A DNA stretch of 17,671 bases from Treponema sp. (GCA_031290005.1 JAITOJ010000155.1:1-17671); one strand, 5' to 3'. Numbered from the stretch's first letter, positions 1 to 6,178 are shown. Numbers and translations are program-made. Notes: a model not told the origin generated them from the letters alone.

Positions 1-15
1 CCCAAGACGTGGTAG
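1..15 (+). CDS. 3' end of an upstream paralogue of the 131-727 gene (partial)
   Basis: The first 15 bases read Pro-Lys-Thr-Trp-stop in frame and are identical to the last 15 bases of the complete gene at 131-727. The identity continues through the following terminator. This implies that a second copy of the PD-(D/E)XK-like gene lies just to the left of the window and ends here. Only four codons are visible, so how similar the rest of that copy is cannot be judged. Confidence 0.6.
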   Translation, partial: PKTW

Positions 16-42
16 AGAGTGGTGACAGTCACCAAAATGATT

Positions 43-76
43 AAACGCCGTCTCTTTCAGGGGGCGGCGTTTTTTT
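43..76 (+). terminator. Intrinsic terminator of the upstream paralogue
   Basis: AAACGCCG (43-50) pairs with CGGCGTTT (65-72). The stem can extend inward with G-U and C-G pairs to a small TTTCAG loop, and a run of seven T follows the stem. It sits 27 bp after a stop codon. It is identical to the terminator at 755-788. Confidence 0.85.
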
Positions 77-80
77 GCGT

Positions 81-109
81 TTGACAGGTTGGGTAAAACG
101 TGATATACT
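81..109 (+). promoter_or_regulatory. Sigma70-type promoter of the PD-(D/E)XK-like gene
   Basis: TTGACA at 81-86 and TATACT at 104-109 are separated by exactly 17 bp, a near-consensus housekeeping promoter. It lies directly after the terminator of the upstream copy and about 22 bp before the gene's start codon. The gene is therefore an independent unit and not read through from upstream. Confidence 0.8.
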
Positions 110-130
110 ACACATGTTAACGGAGGTTCT

Positions 131-727
131 ATGGCAATGACAGCGCAAACACGTCAGCCGCAGATGGGGCTGACCTTTGAAAAAGTCTGGGCGATGTTTC
201 AGGAAATGTCGCAGGAGACGGACAGGAAGTTTCAGGAGACGGTCGCGCAGATGAAGGAAACGGACAAGAAGATAGATAAATTGTCGAAAAATGTAGGCGG
301 GAATAACCGGTCTATCGGTGAATTGGTAGAAACATTGGTTGCCGCACGGCTTTGGGAAAAGTTTGCCGCCTACCATTATAATTTACGAAGGGCCTATCGG
401 CGAGTACCGATTTATGATGAGAAGGATGAGCTTAAAACAGATATAGATATTTTGCTTGTGGATACCGAATGGTGTATGGCGGTCGAGGTGAAACGGGAAG
501 CGGATAGAGACGATGTGGTCAGGCATCTGAAACGCATGGAATTGATACGAAAGTATCCCCCCGCCGAAGTTAAGGACAAAAAGATGCTGGGAGCAATCGC
601 GGGAGGACTTGTGGCGCCCGATGCCAAAGAGTTTGCCCATGAAGCAGGTTTTTTTGTGCTTGAACTGACAGGGGAGTCCGTTGCTTTGCTCGATACGCCG
701 GAGGAGTTTACGCCCAAGACGTGGTAG
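131..727 (+). CDS. Coiled-coil PD-(D/E)XK nuclease-like protein (DUF3782-type)
   Basis: This is a 198-residue soluble protein of unknown role. Residues 20-56 are a charged, heptad-like helix with repeated QET/KET units, probably a coiled coil. A C-terminal domain follows with the PD-(D/E)XK pattern: a conserved-looking Glu pair around E64/E67, then TDIDILL (D104/D106), a hydrophobic strand, and E119-V-K121. This fold is typical of restriction-like nucleases. Families of this architecture (coiled coil plus nuclease-like domain, DUF3782-like) are often multicopy and uncharacterised. The start at 131 has GGAGG at 122-126; an ATG at 137 is an alternative with better spacing. It has its own promoter and terminator, and the 76-bp repeat shows it is one of at least two tandem copies. 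Nuclease activity is inferred from the motif and is not certain. Confidence 0.85.
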   Translation: MAMTAQTRQPQMGLTFEKVWAMFQEMSQETDRKFQETVAQMKETDKKIDKLSKNVGGNNRSIGELVETLVAARLWEKFAAYHYNLRRAYRRVPIYDEKDELKTDIDILLVDTEWCMAVEVKREADRDDVVRHLKRMELIRKYPPAEVKDKKMLGAIAGGLVAPDAKEFAHEAGFFVLELTGESVALLDTPEEFTPKTW

Positions 728-788
728 AGAGTGGTGACAGTCACCAAAATGATTAAACGCCGTCTCTTTCAGGGGGCGGCGTTTTTTT
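713..788 (+). repeat. 76-bp direct repeat, copy 2
   Basis: Identical to 1-76. It contains the last codons of the 131-727 gene, the spacer and the terminator. The identity stops at the T-run (seven T in copy 1, eight in copy 2). That is consistent with tandem duplication or homogenisation of a whole gene unit. Confidence 0.92.
755..788 (+). terminator. Intrinsic terminator of the 131-727 gene
   Basis: Same hairpin as at 43-76: AAACGCCG pairs with CGGCGTTT around an inner stem and TTTCAG loop, followed by eight T. It starts 27 bp after the TAG stop at 725-727. Confidence 0.88.
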
Positions 789-914
789 TAGACGCATAGA
801 CGCATAGAGCGAAGAGTGTTATTTGCGGGCTCTCCTGCCTGAAAGTTGTGAGGGACAGAGCCTCACACAGAGGCGCGGAGACACGCAGAGGAGTGCAGGG
901 TATTTTTTATCCCC
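789..914. other. Non-coding spacer with short repeats
   Basis: No convincing gene lies between the terminator and the perR promoter. The 8-mer AGACGCAT is repeated in tandem at 790-797 and 798-805. TGTGAGG (847-853) can pair with CCTCACA (861-867). The stretch 865-892 is a purine-rich CACAGAGG/CGGAGACACGCAGAGG series resembling a low-complexity intergenic element seen in many unrelated bacterial genomes. No function is evident. Confidence 0.5.
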
Positions 915-944
915 TTGACAGGTTTCCTTTTTTTAAGATATATT
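915..944 (+). promoter_or_regulatory. Promoter of the perR-rbr operon
   Basis: TTGACA at 915-920 and TATATT at 939-944 are 18 bp apart. Transcription would start near 951, only about 3 nt before the ATG at 954. No Shine-Dalgarno is present, so the perR message may be leaderless. An AT-rich palindrome overlaps the -10 box. Confidence 0.7.
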
Positions 945-949
945 CTTAA
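933..949. promoter_or_regulatory. Candidate PerR/Fur-type operator
   Basis: TTAAGATATATTCTTAA has 6-bp inverted arms (TTAAGA/TCTTAA) around a 5-bp centre and covers the -10 box and likely start site of perR. Size and AT-richness resemble the 7-1-7 PerR box of Firmicutes, although the bases differ. Autoregulation of a Fur-family gene through such a site is common; here it is inferred. Confidence 0.5.
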
Positions 950-953
950 TAAC

Positions 954-1328
954 ATGATTAAGCGGCAAACAACACAAAAGTCGATGGTATGGAACGCGAT
1001 ACAATCAATGGATTGTCATCCTTCCGCCGAGCGGGTATTTCACAATCTGCAAAAAGGGCAGTCAAAGGTCAGCCGCGCCTCGGTGTTCCGCATTTTGGGT
1101 GACCTTTCAGATGAAGGCCGGATTCTCAGGATCAAGATGCCCGTCGGCCCGGACTGCTTTGACCATCGGCTTGAAAAACATTATCATATCCAGTGTACCA
1201 AATGCGGCGCGGTGGCGGACATCTTTATGGAGACCCCCGGGATTTTGCGCACCCCGGAGAACTTGCAGGGGTTTACCCTGACCGGAATCGGTATTGTCTA
1301 TGAGGGACTTTGTCCCCATTGTCAATAA
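954..1328 (+). CDS. perR: Fur-family peroxide-sensing repressor, PerR type
   Basis: A 124-residue DNA-binding repressor that in this family senses H2O2 through metal-catalysed oxidation of His. Alignment by eye to Bacillus PerR places all five regulatory metal ligands: H22, D70, H76, H78 and D89 (equivalent to H37, D85, H91, H93, D104). The Asp at the last position favours PerR over Fur. Structural zinc cysteines are C81/C84 and C120/C123. The N-terminus lacks the first helix seen in longer PerR proteins. The ATG at 954 was chosen because an upstream TTG at 915 lies inside the -35 box. There is no Shine-Dalgarno and the start lies about 3 nt from the predicted transcription start. Rubrerythrin follows after 20 bp, so this is probably an operon controlling peroxide defence. 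Confidence 0.9.
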   Translation: MIKRQTTQKSMVWNAIQSMDCHPSAERVFHNLQKGQSKVSRASVFRILGDLSDEGRILRIKMPVGPDCFDHRLEKHYHIQCTKCGAVADIFMETPGILRTPENLQGFTLTGIGIVYEGLCPHCQ

Positions 1329-1348
1329 ATATTTTTTTGGAGGACTGT

Positions 1349-1885
1349 ATGGCAGATTTGAAAGGCAGCAAGACTGAGGCCAATCTGAAGACGGCGTTCG
1401 CGGGGGAATCCCAGGCGAGGAACAAGTACACCTATTTTGCGTCCAAGGCGCGGAAAGACGGGTTTCAACAAATCGCGAATCTCTTTGAGGAGACCGCGCA
1501 CAACGAAAAGGAACACGCCGAAATCTGGTTCAAACTACTGGGCGGCATCGGCGACACCGCGGATAACCTGAAGGCTGCCGCGGAAGGTGAAAACTACGAA
1601 TGGACCGACATGTACGCGGGGTTTGCCAAGATCGCAAAAGAAGAAGGGTTTGACCACATCGCCTGGCTTTTTGAACAGGTGGGGGCAATCGAAAAAGAGC
1701 ACGAGAAGCGCTACCTCGACCTGCTCACCAACGTGAAAGATGGCGCCGTATTTTCGCGGGATGGCGATGTGGTTTGGCAGTGCAGCAACTGCGGACACAT
1801 CGTTATCGGCAAGAAAGCGCCGCAGGTCTGTCCGGTGTGCGCCCATCCCCAAGCGTATTTCCAGATTAAAGCGGAAAATTATTAA
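1349..1885 (+). CDS. rbr: Rubrerythrin (NADH/rubredoxin-linked peroxidase)
   Basis: A 178-residue cytoplasmic diiron protein that reduces H2O2 in anaerobes. Residues 1-135 form the ferritin-like four-helix domain with E20, E53-x-x-H56, E98 or E99 and E115-x-x-H118 as candidate iron ligands. The C-terminal rubredoxin-like domain has C145-x-x-C148 and C161-x-x-C164. Length and domain order match classical rubrerythrin. ATG 1349 has GGAGG at 1339-1343; an in-frame upstream TTG overlaps perR and is not needed. It lies 20 bp after perR and ends at a strong terminator, so the two genes are probably co-transcribed and repressed by PerR until peroxide appears. Confidence 0.96.
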   Translation: MADLKGSKTEANLKTAFAGESQARNKYTYFASKARKDGFQQIANLFEETAHNEKEHAEIWFKLLGGIGDTADNLKAAAEGENYEWTDMYAGFAKIAKEEGFDHIAWLFEQVGAIEKEHEKRYLDLLTNVKDGAVFSRDGDVVWQCSNCGHIVIGKKAPQVCPVCAHPQAYFQIKAENY

Positions 1886-1900
1886 TTGATTTGCGGTATG

Positions 1901-1947
1901 CTTCCCTGCGTCCGGTTGTGCGGGTTCGCGGGGAAGTATTATTTTTT
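1901..1947 (+). terminator. Intrinsic terminator after rbr
   Basis: CTTCCCTGCG (1901-1910) pairs with CGCGGGGAAG (1927-1936) as a 10-bp stem with one G-U pair. TATTATTTTTT follows. It starts 15 bp after the rbr stop. Its T-run overlaps the stop codon of the convergent phosphatase gene. In the minus direction there is no T-run, so it mainly serves rbr. Confidence 0.85.
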
Positions 1948-3177
1948 CTTGACCGCCACCAGGGCCATATCGTCAAACTGAGGGTCTGATTTTACGTTGG
2001 TATAATTGAGATATTCTGGAGTTTCCGGGCAGTCCTCCTGCCAGACGCAGTAATCGCTGTATTGTTTGAAATGCAGTTTGAGAAAAGCGTCAGTTTTCCG
2101 GTCAACCCGCACTTTGTCAAACGCCGTGGTCAGGGGCGGCTTATATATGCGGAAGATTTTTTCCACTGCCGACAAGGCGAGGATGGCGTCTTCCGCGGAG
2201 CCGCTGCAGCGGGAAAAATCGAATTCCAGTATTTCATCGGCCACAGGATTCTGCTGCTTTTGCAGGAAATAGGACGACCGGGAAAAAACCGCTGTAATAA
2301 CCGCCATTATCCGCCCAACGCCGAAATCTTCCAATTCCAGCCCTGCCCGGAATAATCTGTTCCGTACCCGGCGGCGGGAATCCTCAATGCCGTCGGTATA
2401 CAGGAAGAGCACGTCTCCAGCGGCCAGACGCAGGGTGGAAACGGGGAAGCCGCCCTGGGAAGTGATAATCTCGTTGGGGAATACTCCGGCAGCCGGGGCA
2501 GCGGGCACGGCAAAGGTCTTTGTTTTTCCTGCACCGTAGTCGTAAACATGGATGGCGCTGTCCCCGGCGTTGCAGAAATAGAGCTTTCCTTCCAGAGAAT
2601 CAAACAAACACAGGGTGAAGGCGGCAAAGCGGCTGTTAAAGCCATGGGATTCGATTAAATCGTTAATCCGCGAAACCAGGGGGGACAGATTGACCCCGTG
2701 AGTCTGATACGTCCAGCGGTCAAAGTAATCCAGGAACAGGGTGGCCACTTCCACCGAGATGAGCGCCGCGGGAATTCCCTTGCCCGACACATCGCATTTG
2801 ATGATGCCAAACCAGCGGTCGTCGAGTTTTTTGTAATCAAAATAATCCCCGGAGACTCCCCGGGCTTCGTAATAGCCAAAGATTTGGGTATTGGAATCTT
2901 CCAGGCTGCCGGTGGTCAATTTTTTGCCGTCCGCGCCGGTTTCCAGGGGGAAAAATTGTTTCTGTACGTCCCTGCCCGCAAGCAAGTCCGCTTCCAGAAG
3001 CGGCTTCGCTTTCCAGAACCGCGGCCGGACTTTGCGTTTGGGAGGAAGACGGGGCAGCGGGCCTTCCACAAAGGCGCGAATCCCCTGGCGGATGACGCGC
3101 AGTTCCCGGTGGGCACGCACCATACCTTGAAGAGGGATAGCAACACCGAGGACAGCAAGTGCAAAAACAGGCCACAT
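1939..3177 (-). CDS. Membrane-anchored SpoIIE/PP2C-type serine/threonine phosphatase
   Basis: A 412-residue phosphatase of the PPM/SpoIIE family; such enzymes usually dephosphorylate an anti-anti-sigma factor or similar partner, none of which is nearby. Residues 4-20 form one short hydrophobic segment right at the N-terminus. Residues 61-80 carry the AGRDVQKQFFP linker typical of these enzymes. Catalytic metal ligands are D111 in GDYFD, D129 in DVSGKG, D262 in TDGIED, and D402/D403 in FDDMALV; GD at 205-206 is also conserved. About 140 residues separate TDGIED from FDD, longer than usual, so an insertion of unknown role is present. No upstream in-frame ATG/GTG/TTG was found in the intergenic region, although the frame stays open. 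A perfect TATAAT lies at 3263-3268 on this strand, but without a good -35. Confidence 0.9.
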   Translation of the reverse strand: MWPVFALAVLGVAIPLQGMVRAHRELRVIRQGIRAFVEGPLPRLPPKRKVRPRFWKAKPLLEADLLAGRDVQKQFFPLETGADGKKLTTGSLEDSNTQIFGYYEARGVSGDYFDYKKLDDRWFGIIKCDVSGKGIPAALISVEVATLFLDYFDRWTYQTHGVNLSPLVSRINDLIESHGFNSRFAAFTLCLFDSLEGKLYFCNAGDSAIHVYDYGAGKTKTFAVPAAPAAGVFPNEIITSQGGFPVSTLRLAAGDVLFLYTDGIEDSRRRVRNRLFRAGLELEDFGVGRIMAVITAVFSRSSYFLQKQQNPVADEILEFDFSRCSGSAEDAILALSAVEKIFRIYKPPLTTAFDKVRVDRKTDAFLKLHFKQYSDYCVWQEDCPETPEYLNYTNVKSDPQFDDMALVAVKKK

Positions 3178-3219
3178 ATTCTTATTTTCGGCTTGTACGA
3201 GGCGATTTGTGAGTGTGTC

Positions 3220-3248
3220 TTGACTTTTTTCCGCCAGATTATCAGTAT
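3220..3248 (+). promoter_or_regulatory. Possible promoter of the NMT1/SsuA-like importer
   Basis: TTGACT at 3220-3225 is a good -35 match. At 17 bp spacing lies CAGTAT (3243-3248), a weak -10; TATGTT at 3246-3251 is an alternative with 20 bp spacing. It lies in the 101-bp divergent gap, about 30 bp before the start codon. Confidence 0.4.
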
Positions 3249-3278
3249 GTTCACAAGACTGAATTATAGGAGAATGAT

Positions 3279-4280
3279 ATGAAAAAGTATTTGATGTATT
3301 TTGCTGTCGTTAGTTTTGCGATACCGGCAATTTTCGCGGGCGGGAAAAAAGACGCTCCGCCGAGGCAGCCTGAAAAACCGGCAATTGTTCGTATCGCTGC
3401 CCTCAACGGGCCAAGCTCTATCCCCATGGCGTATTTGTTTGAAAATCCCCCGGAACTGGAAGGCGTTGCGACCGCCTTTGAAGTGGCTGCCGGGGCGGAT
3501 GTGCTTTTACCCAGGCTCATCAAGGGCGAAGTTGACATCGGGATTTTGCCCGTCAATGTGGCGGCCAAGGTGTACACGGGAAACAACGGCGCTGTCGTGC
3601 TGGGCGCGATTGTGGGTGAAGGGATGATAAACCTGGTGACCCGCGATGAAACAGTGACCTCCCTGGAAGACCTGCGGGGTAAACGAATATACGTTGCGGG
3701 GCAGGGAGCAACCCCGGATTATCTGTTCCGCTATTTATTGAAAGCCCACGGGATTGGGATTGCTGAAACCGGCGCGGCTTCCGGCACAGTGGAACTTGAT
3801 TTTTCCATTCCCTCGGCTGAACTTGCCCCGGCCCTGATTTCCGGGCGCATTAGCTATGCGGTGGTTCCTGAGCCTTTTTCCACGGTGGTGATTAACGCCG
3901 CACCGGTTTTCCGGCGGGCAATCGACTTTCAGAAAGAGTTTGCCGCCCTGCAACATTCCGTCTATCCGGTTTCCGCCCTGGTAGTCCGCGCGGAGACCGC
4001 AAAGCAGTATCCTGAAACAGTGCGGCTTTTTCTGAAAGAACTGGAGGGAGCCATCGCCTGGACAAACGCCAATCCTGCTGAAGCGGGGGAGCTGGTGCAA
4101 AAGCACACCCTGGGTTTGCAGGCCCCCATAGCGGCCCGGTCGATTCCCACGTCCGCTTTCCGGTTTATTGCCGCCCCGCAAGCCCGCCCGGAAATTGAAA
4201 AACTTCTGGGAATCTTTCTGGAGAACGACCCGTCCTCAATAGGAGGCGCGCTTCCCGGTGAGGGCTTTTATTTCAAATAA
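3279..4280 (+). CDS. ABC importer substrate-binding protein, NMT1/SsuA/TauA-like
   Basis: A 333-residue exported binding protein. Residues 1-20 are a signal peptide (MKKYLMYFAVVSFAIPAIFA) with an AxA-like end before GGKKD; there is no lipobox cysteine, so it would be released into the periplasm rather than lipidated. The mature part shows the type II binding fold of the NMT1/THI5-SsuA group: an RIAALNGPSSIP start, a DVLLPRLIKGEVDIGILPVN segment and an SLEDLRGKRIYV segment. Ligands in this group include nitrate, taurine, sulfonates and pyrimidine precursors; the ligand here is unknown. AGGAGA at 3268-3273 supports the ATG. The fused transporter gene starts inside its 3' end (23-nt overlap), so the two form one operon. 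Confidence 0.9.
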   Translation: MKKYLMYFAVVSFAIPAIFAGGKKDAPPRQPEKPAIVRIAALNGPSSIPMAYLFENPPELEGVATAFEVAAGADVLLPRLIKGEVDIGILPVNVAAKVYTGNNGAVVLGAIVGEGMINLVTRDETVTSLEDLRGKRIYVAGQGATPDYLFRYLLKAHGIGIAETGAASGTVELDFSIPSAELAPALISGRISYAVVPEPFSTVVINAAPVFRRAIDFQKEFAALQHSVYPVSALVVRAETAKQYPETVRLFLKELEGAIAWTNANPAEAGELVQKHTLGLQAPIAARSIPTSAFRFIAAPQARPEIEKLLGIFLENDPSSIGGALPGEGFYFK

Positions 4281-5850
4281 GCTCAGCCGTCCGCTGGCCT
4301 TTGGACTTTCCCTGCTCGCACTTTCCGGGTTTTGGCAGGCTGCCGCAATGCATCTCAATTCCCCTCTGATTTTGCCCTTGCCCTCAGAAGTGTTCCGGCA
4401 GCTTCTTTTGGGGCTGGGCAGCCCGGTTTTTCTCCGGCACTTTGGCATAAGCTGTCTGCGGTCTCTGTTGGCCATCGGCCTCACCCTGGCGGCAGGCAGC
4501 GTGTCCGGCCTGGGGGCGGGCCTGAGCGCCGCCTTCCGCGCCTTTGCCGCTGTTCCCCTGGCAATAATCCGGGCGGTTCCGGTAGCGGCGATTATTTTGC
4601 TTGCCGTATTCTGGCTGGGGTCAGACGCGCTGCCGGTTTTTGTCGCCCTCCTGATGGGCCTGCCGGTAATGACCGATGCGGTGGCCGCGGGAATCACCAA
4701 GATTCCGGCCCGTCTGGTGGACGCCGCCAAGGTGTACCGGTTTTCCCGGCGAAAATTGCTTTTTCACGTGTATATCCCCGCAGCGCTGCCGAATTTTCTT
4801 TCCGGGCTCCGGTCGGTTTTTGGGTTGAGTTGGAAGGTGGTGGTGGCCGGGGAAGTGCTTGTCCTGCCCCGTTACGGCGCGGGGTCGCTCCTGTACACCG
4901 CTAAAGTCCACCTGGAAACCGCGCAAGTCTTTGCCATTGTGATTTTGATGGTCATTATCTGTTTGGCCCTGGAAACGCTTTTTTTCCTGCTACCCCGGTG
5001 TTTCCGAAAACAGAGAAACAACTTGGCTGCCGTGCCTGCTGATTCAGCGGGGATTGCAAACTCTAAACCGCCCATCGCGCCTTCTTCGGTGCGCGTTGAG
5101 AACCTGGGAGTGACCCGCGGCAGCCAGGAACTGTTTCGGGGCTTCTCAACAGAATTTCAGCAAGGGAAACTGACAGCCGTCATCGCCGCTTCCGGCAGAG
5201 GCAAGACCACCCTGCTTGACTGCATCGCGGGCATCCTTTCTCCCGGCAAGGGACGCGTTGTTTTGCGAAACCCGGGACAGCCGGACAGAACGGGTTTCCC
5301 GGTGTCTTACCTGTTTCAGGAACCCCAGCTTTTACCCTGGCGCTCGATTTTGCGTAACGCGGCCCTGCCCCTGGAAGGCGCGATTCCCCGCCAAAATGCC
5401 CGCGTTGCCGCGGGGCGTCTGCTGGCAAAAACCGGCCTGGGGCTCCGGCTTGGCGCGTACCCCGACCAGCTTTCCGGGGGCGAACAGCGGCGGGCTGCCC
5501 TGGCCCGTGCCTTCGCGTTCCCCGCGCCGGCGCTGCTCATGGACGAGGCGTTTCAGTCCCAGGATTTGCCGCTCAAACTGTCGCTCATGACGCTTACCAA
5601 AACATTGCTGCGGGAAGACCCGCGCACAGTCATTCTGGTTACCCACGATGTGCGGGAAGCCCTCTGCATTGCTGACCGGATTCTGGCGCTCACCGGACGT
5701 CCGCTTGGCATTGCCAGGGACATCGCTGTTCCCGCTGTCAGCGAGGAAGATACCAAGGCGGCGATTACGGAACGCTACATTCACCTGCCGCCGGACCTGG
5801 CGGTTATTGAGGAAGATATTTTTTCCGCTTTGAGCAAAGATACGGTGTAA
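4258..5850 (+). CDS. Fused ABC permease-ATPase, SsuC-SsuB/TauC-TauB type
   Basis: A 530-residue inner-membrane importer subunit combining two proteins that are usually separate. Residues 10-245 are a BPD-type permease with about six membrane segments and a coupling-loop region at about 150-192. Residues 246-275 are a linker. Residues 276-490 are the ATPase: Walker A-like AASGRGKT at 310-317, Q-loop Q354, signature LSGGE at 405-409, Walker B LLMDE at 426-430, and H463. Walker A has Ala instead of the first Gly, and the usual DEP/ALD after Walker B reads DEA/SQD, so the nucleotide site is somewhat degenerate. The GTG start was chosen because AGGAGG lies at 4241-4246 and no other start fits the permease N-terminus. 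It overlaps the binding-protein gene by 23 nt. A homodimer would supply both permease and ATPase halves. Confidence 0.92.
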   Translation: MRAFISNKLSRPLAFGLSLLALSGFWQAAAMHLNSPLILPLPSEVFRQLLLGLGSPVFLRHFGISCLRSLLAIGLTLAAGSVSGLGAGLSAAFRAFAAVPLAIIRAVPVAAIILLAVFWLGSDALPVFVALLMGLPVMTDAVAAGITKIPARLVDAAKVYRFSRRKLLFHVYIPAALPNFLSGLRSVFGLSWKVVVAGEVLVLPRYGAGSLLYTAKVHLETAQVFAIVILMVIICLALETLFFLLPRCFRKQRNNLAAVPADSAGIANSKPPIAPSSVRVENLGVTRGSQELFRGFSTEFQQGKLTAVIAASGRGKTTLLDCIAGILSPGKGRVVLRNPGQPDRTGFPVSYLFQEPQLLPWRSILRNAALPLEGAIPRQNARVAAGRLLAKTGLGLRLGAYPDQLSGGEQRRAALARAFAFPAPALLMDEAFQSQDLPLKLSLMTLTKTLLREDPRTVILVTHDVREALCIADRILALTGRPLGIARDIAVPAVSEEDTKAAITERYIHLPPDLAVIEEDIFSALSKDTV

Positions 5851-5944
5851 CGAAAATCCCGGAAGTCGATTTGTTCATCTTTTTCATACGCATATAAGTC
5901 TCCTCTATTTCTCTATCCCTCTATCCCCTCTCCTTGGACTTGAC

Positions 5945-5967
5945 ATCGGGGCTAGGCTAGCCCCGAT
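5945..5967. repeat. 23-bp perfect palindrome
   Basis: Arms ATCGGGGCTAG (5945-5955) and CTAGCCCCGAT (5957-5967) flank a single central G. It can form a GC-rich hairpin but is not followed by a T-run, so it is not a standard terminator. It could be an operator, a repetitive extragenic palindrome or a transcript-end stabiliser; the sequence alone does not decide. Confidence 0.75.
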
Positions 5968-6116
5968 ACCTAATCGCCTGGGAACGGGCGCCTCTTACGC
6001 TCGTAAGCGCTGCCCTATTCTTCCCCTCTGTGTCCTCGTCCTGCGCCGCAGCGGCCAGCCGTAACCGCGAAGGGCACGATTGCCGGTTTTTACGGTGGTT
6101 TTTACAACCCGTAACC

Positions 6117-6145
6117 TTGACACATTTGCAAACCCCCGGTAGTAT
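6117..6145 (+). promoter_or_regulatory. Promoter of the Fe(III)-type ABC operon
   Basis: TTGACA at 6117-6122 and TAGTAT at 6140-6145 are 17 bp apart; TATGAT at 6143-6148 is an overlapping alternative -10. About 27 nt of leader would precede AAGGAG (6167-6172) and the ATG. Two GGTTTTTAC direct repeats end 12 bp upstream of the -35, a plausible activator position. Confidence 0.7.
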
Positions 6146-6178
6146 GATGTTATCAAACTTTCTTATAAGGAGTGTTTA

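Larger units (their letters stand above)
1..76 (+). repeat. 76-bp direct repeat, copy 1 (gene 3' end plus terminator)
   Basis: Bases 1-76 match 713-788 with no mismatch by direct reading. The repeat covers the last four codons and stop of a gene, a short spacer containing the self-complementary GGTGACAGTCACC, and the intrinsic terminator. Copy 1 begins at the window edge, so the true repeat may extend further left. The copies diverge after the T-run. Confidence 0.92.
5851..6178. other. 328-bp gene-free intergenic region
   Basis: No credible ORF is present. Contents, left to right: a pyrimidine-rich tract (5900-5934) with repeated CTCTATCCC; TTGACA at 5940-5945 running into a 23-bp palindrome; a small inverted repeat CTTACG-CT-CGTAAG near 5996-6009; CCTCTGTGTCC near 6025, the reverse complement of the purine-rich motif seen at 865-892; GGTTTTTAC repeated at 6085-6093 and 6097-6105 just upstream of the promoter; and the promoter of the next operon. 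No clear intrinsic terminator follows the fused transporter gene. Confidence 0.6.

Noticed and set aside
915..953. TTG start extending PerR upstream by 13 residues
   Set aside because: The TTG is the -35 hexamer of the operon's promoter, the extra residues do not resemble the family, and the ATG at 954 fits the PerR alignment.
3178..3278. TPP riboswitch before the NMT1/SsuA-like importer
   Set aside because: The gap is only 101 bp and neither conserved TPP-riboswitch core sequences nor a matching fold is seen.
2698..3282. 194-residue plus-strand ORF inside the phosphatase gene
   Set aside because: Antisense to the SpoIIE catalytic core and without recognisable motifs.
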